This document shows, piece after piece, positions 58,936-64,000 of a stretch of DNA of 64,000 nucleotides. The notes under the pieces are model-generated. The model was not told the origin of the DNA. It saw only the letters and a program-made list of their open reading frames with translations, and did not search any database. Made by a program: the position numbers and the translations under genes. The stretch is from Planococcus citri (lineage: Eukaryota > Arthropoda > Insecta > Hemiptera > Pseudococcidae). The first letter of the stretch is position 1, and every line of letters begins with the position of its first letter. The stretch spans positions 51,680,836 to 51,744,835 of the forward strand of contig NC_088681.1 in assembly GCF_950023065.1 (NCBI RefSeq), given 5' to 3'.

Positions 58936-61090
58936 GGGTGAGGATATGTAGATCACTATGGAGGTCACCAATGGTATGTTTTGGACCCTTGGCATCCATT
59001 TGCTGCCATATTATGCCCCTCTAACAAAAAATGGCCTTCTTGTAATTTTTAACGCTAACCATCCCTACTCCAGAGATCAATTCTAGGTTCCAAAAGAATC
59101 ACATTCCCTAAGTTTGACTTTATTTGATCAATAACAGGTTTCAAGCCTCAAGTCATGAAATGTAAAATTATTAAAACTGCGTCACTTTGAAGAGTCATAT
59201 CCTGGGGGAGGGGGGTTAAGCTGAATTGCAAATTTAATGCAATTTTTAGCAAATCAAAAATTGTTGAGCTTTAAAAACTTTTTAAATTTTAGAATAAGTA
59301 AAAAATGATTATACCTATCAAGATTTGTTTATTTTTTGGCTTAGCAATCATTTCCGCATTCATTTTTTTCATGACGATTTTTTGATACATAGGTACCTAA
59401 TTTTGATCATTTCTTAAAGTACTATCGACCCCTATGGTCAAAATTGGATTTTGGCTCTTGGATTTTTAAAACGTACTTTGCCCCTGCAATTTTCAAAATA
59501 GGCAACTTGTTTATCTTACGGTTTTTTTTACTCGTACGCAGTTCCTTCTTATCCAAATCTGAAGTTTGTACCAACACTCTCCGGACACCCTGTATATTTT
59601 TTTCAAATTATATCAACCAGTGAATAGCTAGTTGATTCATTTGGGAGTGACCCTTCTACCTATTTTAAAAAAGCCACTTTTGACCCATTCTGGAGCCTCC
59701 AACAAATTAAAAAAGTTGTCCAGGATTTTCAAATCATTTGAAGAGGTTTAAAAATTATTTGGTTCAGCACAACCGTCTAAACAGGTGCTCATTTGAGACT
59801 TTGTTATCTCAGCCATTTCTGGGCATCAGTTATAATTTCAAAGAAATGCTAAGGAATCAAGCAAAAAGCAAGCGATGGCATGGCGTAGTATGGCATTCGA
59901 TACCTAGTGGAGTTCGTGGTGGCAAAAGTTGCGCAAATCTTGTAAAGATGGTATATCATTTTGTAAAAGGGTGGACGCAGCAGCAGTCGTGAGTTTTCCA
60001 TAAGTATTTCAACGAGCTGTAGCAAATATAGGCTAAGAAACGAACGTCGAGAAAATCTTTTCCTGTGAGGAAGCGCGGCTGAAATTCTCTCCATGAACGA
60101 AGAATGTTATGTCGCGAGCGAACCGTTCGTCTTATACACGAGCTTATTTATTATTTAAAATTGGAAAATTCTTCTCGGCCGCAACATTAATCTAAAATTT
60201 TACCAAATTCCGGCGTTTGTACGAGAACGTTGTTGCTGGTATAATGGAAATTTCGCTAATAGATAACAACGGTTTAGGCGTCAAGGCAGCGATGGTTGTT
60301 GCGCGAGATGAGAATACCAATCTTGTGTAATATTTTTCTCGCCTCGTTTCTGAAATCCGCGCGAATTACTTTGGAAATAAGAATAAGAAAGGAGAATCCG
60401 ACGTTTTTACCCCCGTTCTCGTTCTTGCCAAATAAGAAAGGTGTGTAAAGATTTATTCGGTCGTTTAAATACATTACCGTTGAGCAAATGGTTCTCTCAT
60501 AAACAAATATAATTGGTATCCATTATACGTAGCTTGAAAATCAATTTATCGAAGCCCCGAGCAGTTTCGTTTGCTTTTATTTCCGTATAGTTTAATTTTA
60601 TTTTCGTTTTGTTTACAGCAACATTGTGGCGCATGCTTTGATTTGCTGGAGGTCGAGCTTGATTGGTTCTGGTCTTTGTATCACTTCTACTTCTACATAT
60701 TATTTCGAGGAGTTTGCTGGGAAATGTAGGTAAGTTTGGAGAATGTTGCAGTTTATTCTTCGTCTAGCGAGCTTCTGGAGTGCTGGATATGGGTACCTGA
60801 AAGAATTTCTGCGGGGCTTTACTGTAAGTACGTCGAGTGTGGTAAATGTAGCAGATTCGTGTGATATTGTTAGTGTTATTGCCAATATTGTTGTTCTTTT
60901 TGTATAACCCTGTACCTAATTGTTGTAATTTATAAACACCATTAATCCTTTTGTTTCAATTCAAAAATATGTTGTACGAGTATGTACCTACCTACTAATT
61001 TTCTGAAAATATACATTTTGAACCTCGTTTATAATTTTTTGTAAAATATTTTGTTTTAATTATCCGAAGGAAGAAGGAGACCAAAGGGAA
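58936..61090. other. Unannotated unique-looking sequence
   Basis: It is less repetitive than its surroundings and slightly less AT-rich at about 59860-60780. An 84-codon plus-strand frame (59738-59992) has no recognisable motif or splice partner. I cannot assign a gene. Confidence 0.4.
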
Positions 61091-64000
61091 AATTCATTCA
61101 AATCCTTTACGATGACATTTAAAAAAAGGATTAGTGATGTGATCTAAAACTTTGCATTTTGGCACACATTTCAATAAAGGAAAAAAGTTCAATTTTTCAT
61201 GAAATTTGAACTTTGGAGCGTACGAACACCAGAAATGGATTCTCCATATCAAAAAACAATATCGACGACTATTTGTACAAATCAAAAAGCTCCTTATACA
61301 GCTCAAAAACTAAATTCAAAAGTTCAAGTATTAGGAGTATAGATATAGAACCTCCTAATGTACTATATTCTCCTGATAGAATATGCCCATTTTTACATCC
61401 AAAACTAGTCAAACTAACAATTTGGTGAGTCGTTTTGGTTGCATATCTTGACAATTCGATGGGACAAAGTTGAACTTTAAAAAAATAATTTTTCTTCTTT
61501 AATTAAAAGCTAGTAAAGTGTACGAGGGAACGTTTATTTCTAATTAAGCATCGCTAATCACGATTATGACATTTATTTTAATCTTTACTGCATTTTAAAG
61601 CTTGAAAGTTCAACTTTTTTTCAAAGAGCTTGATTTTCACAAGAATCTTGAACTTTGGAGCGGTACGATCTTCAGAAATGGTTTCTCCATATCAAAAAAC
61701 CTTACCGACTAAGTACTATTAGTAAACCTCAAAAGGCTCTGTAAAGCTCACAAAATCAATTCAAAGTTCAAGTATTAGGAGTATCGAACCTCCTAATACT
61801 CTATACTCCCCTAATGAAATTGGTCTTATTTTGAATCAAATATACTTACTCGAAAACGACTAAAACTAGCAAATATGAACGTTTTCAAAATTGAGCTTTT
61901 TGTCCGAATGAAAGCCAAATAGGCTGTACGAATAGTCGATTATCACTAACAAATAAGCTTCGCTGATCAAATCAAGCTCATTTATTTCAATCGATCGAGC
62001 TTTTTCGTACCTGAAAGTTCAACTTTTTCGAAAAAATTCTTCATTTTTCAGTGAACTTTGAGCTTTTTGGCAACACCAACACCGAAAACCGATTCTCCAC
62101 CTACGAAAACCTCCCCATTCGTAAAGTTCGTACAACCTAAAAAGCTCTCTAAAGTTCGCAAAATTGATTCAATAGTTTAAAATTTATGAAACAGCGCTGC
62201 AGGCGGTGAAAATGAGAAGTTCTTTTGAAATCCGGATTTTGGGATACAGGAAAGGTGTATTTACGACGTATTTTTGACGATAACAAAAGAAGTTCCATTT
62301 TCTGCCACCTGCAGCGCTGCATCATTTTTTTCAAAATTGTGTTGTCTCAAAATCGATCTTTTTAGCCGAATGAGAGTCAAATAGCGTGTACGAATAGTCG
62401 ATTATCACTAATTAAGCATCGATGATCTCGTCAAACTCGTTTATTTTGATCGATTGAGCTTTTCTGTACCTGAAAGTTCAACTTTTTTGAAAACAATATT
62501 CATTTTTCAGTGAACTTTGACCTTTTTGTTAGAACTAACACCGGAAACGGATTCTCCGTGTGTCAAAACCCCCACTACGACGGTTCGTATGGTCTAAAAA
62601 GCTCTCCAAAGCTCACAAAATTGATTCGAAAGTTCAAGTATTAGAAGCATCGAACCTCCTAGTACTCTATATTCTCCTAATGAAATTGGTCTCATTTAGC
62701 ACCTAAATATACTCAAAGTACTAAAATTATCAAAAATGAATTTTTTAAAAATTGAGCTTTTCAGCCGAATGAAAGCCAAATAGGCTGTAAGAATGGTCGA
62801 TTATTCCTGATTCGGCATCGCTGATTACATCAATCTTTCGGTCGATTGAGCTTTTTTTTACCTGAAAGCTCGATAATTATGAAAAAAATGTTCATTTTCG
62901 ATGGAACTTTGAGCTTTTTGGCAGCAACGACACCGGAAACGGATTCTGCGTCTGCAAAAACCCCCTTATTCGTACGGTTCGTACAGTCTAAAAAGCTCTC
63001 TAAAGCTCGCAAAATTGATTCGAAAGTTCAAGTATTAGGAGTATCGAACCTCCTAATACTCTATATTCTCCTAATGAAATTGGTCTCATTTTGCATCTAA
63101 TATACTCAAAAATGATCAAAACTGGAAAATTTGTACTTTTTCAAAATTATTGAGCTTTTTTAGTCAAATGAAAGCCAAATAGCCTGTACGAATAGTCGAT
63201 TATCACTAATTCTGCATCGCTGATCACGTCAATCTCGTTTATTTTAGTCGATCGAGCTTTTTTCTACCTGAAAGCTCGATAATTATGAAAAAAAAGCTTC
63301 ATTTTCGATGGAACTTTGAGCTTTTTGGCAGCACCAACGCCAGAAACGGATTCTGCGGCTGTAAAAACCCCCCTATTCGTACGGTTCGTACAGTCTAAAA
63401 AGCTATCTAAAGCTCGCAAAATTGATTCGAAAGTTCAAAATTTATGATGCAGCGCTGCAGGTGGAGAAAATAAGAAGTTATTTTGTAATCCTAATTTTGG
63501 GATACAGAAAAGGGTATTTACAACGTATTTTTGACGATAACAAAAGAAGTTCTGTTTTCTGTCGCCTGAAGCGCTGCATCATTTTTTAAAAAATTTGTTG
63601 TCTTCAAAATTGAGCTTTTTGGCCGAATGAAAGCCAAATAGGGTGTACGAATATTCGATTACCACTAATTGGGCATCGCTGATCACGTCAAGCTCATTTA
63701 TTTTAAGTTTCGAAGCTTTTTTTCACCTGAAAGTTCAACTTTTTCGAAAAAATCTTCATTTTCAATGAAAGTTTGAGCTTTTTGGCAGCACCAACACCGG
63801 AAATGGATTCTCCGCCTGCAAAAACCCCCCCTCGTGCAGTTCGTACTGTCTAAAAAGCTCCCTGAAGCTCGCGAAATTGATTCAAAAGTTCAAGTATTAG
63901 GAGTATTGAACCTCCTAATACTCTATAATATTCTCGATTTCTCCTAATGAAATTGGTCTTATTTAACATTAAATAATACTCGAAAATGGCTAAAATTAGC
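61091..64000. repeat. About 430-bp satellite in an AAB higher-order array
   Basis: There are seven units, with landmarks near 61330, 61770, 62185, 62640, 63035, 63440 and 63890. Five units (A type) carry a TATTAGGAG/CTCCTAATA hairpin. Units 3 and 6 (B type) instead carry a roughly 150-bp segment bounded by CAGCGCTGCAGG and CCTGCAGCGCTG-like ends. All share AAAAAGCTCTCTAAAGCTC, TTGAGCTTTTNGCCGAATGA, GAATAGTCGATTATCACTAA and a GAAACGGATTCT-like word. The array continues past the window end. Confidence 0.82.

Noticed and set aside
59738..59992. 84-codon plus-strand frame
   Set aside because: No motif, splice partner or signal. It cannot be told from chance in this composition.

Overview
This is a eukaryotic nuclear window, most likely from an insect. 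It is AT-rich, has spliced genes with short GT-AG introns, and is crowded with MITEs, foldback elements, LINE relics and satellites. The many TAGGTACCTA-type micro-repeats and the gene content fit a sternorrhynchan hemipteran such as an aphid or mealybug; that taxonomic placement is inference.

The backbone is a tandem array on the minus strand of one gene family. Six copies look intact: A 1838-3952, B 8002-10258, D 34822-37538, E 40609-42829, F 46637-48831 and G 50653-53016. One copy has a frameshift (C 15634-17838), and two are older fragments (P1 20831-21413, P2 25463-26752). Each full copy has seven exons with identical intron phases (intron 1 phase 1, the rest phase 0). It encodes a secreted protein of about 494-511 residues. 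The protein follows the layout of the insect DNA/RNA non-specific endonuclease (dsRNase, NUC fold) family from end to end, but the catalytic Arg-Gly-His triplet and the Mg-ligand Asn region are replaced in every copy. The array is therefore best read as an expansion of secreted pseudonucleases. B-E form one subfamily, nested between A and F/G, which carry a longer exon 6 with an extra cysteine pair. Several copies share an upstream block containing TGACGTCA and an E-box-like motif, and B-E share a four-monomer repeat in the 3' flank.

C and D belong to a recent segmental duplication (11498-18381 against 32812-38083). Comparing them gives clean insertion sites: a 2.1-kb TIR element is present only on the C side and a 509-bp solo LTR only in intron 5 of D. 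An unrelated small two-exon gene for a cysteine-rich secreted protein (23039-23526, plus strand) lies in the transposon-rich middle.

The middle (18.4-33 kb) is a transposon graveyard. It holds a GCTAGC-rich tract, a MULE-like MITE with a 9-bp target duplication, palindromic MITEs, and a 3.3-kb foldback element containing a pogo-like MITE that itself contains a third element. The right end (53.3-64 kb) has a mariner-like element, a TIR element with arrays of GTCGTG iterons, a roughly 124-bp satellite, and a roughly 430-bp satellite arranged as an AAB higher-order repeat that runs off the window.
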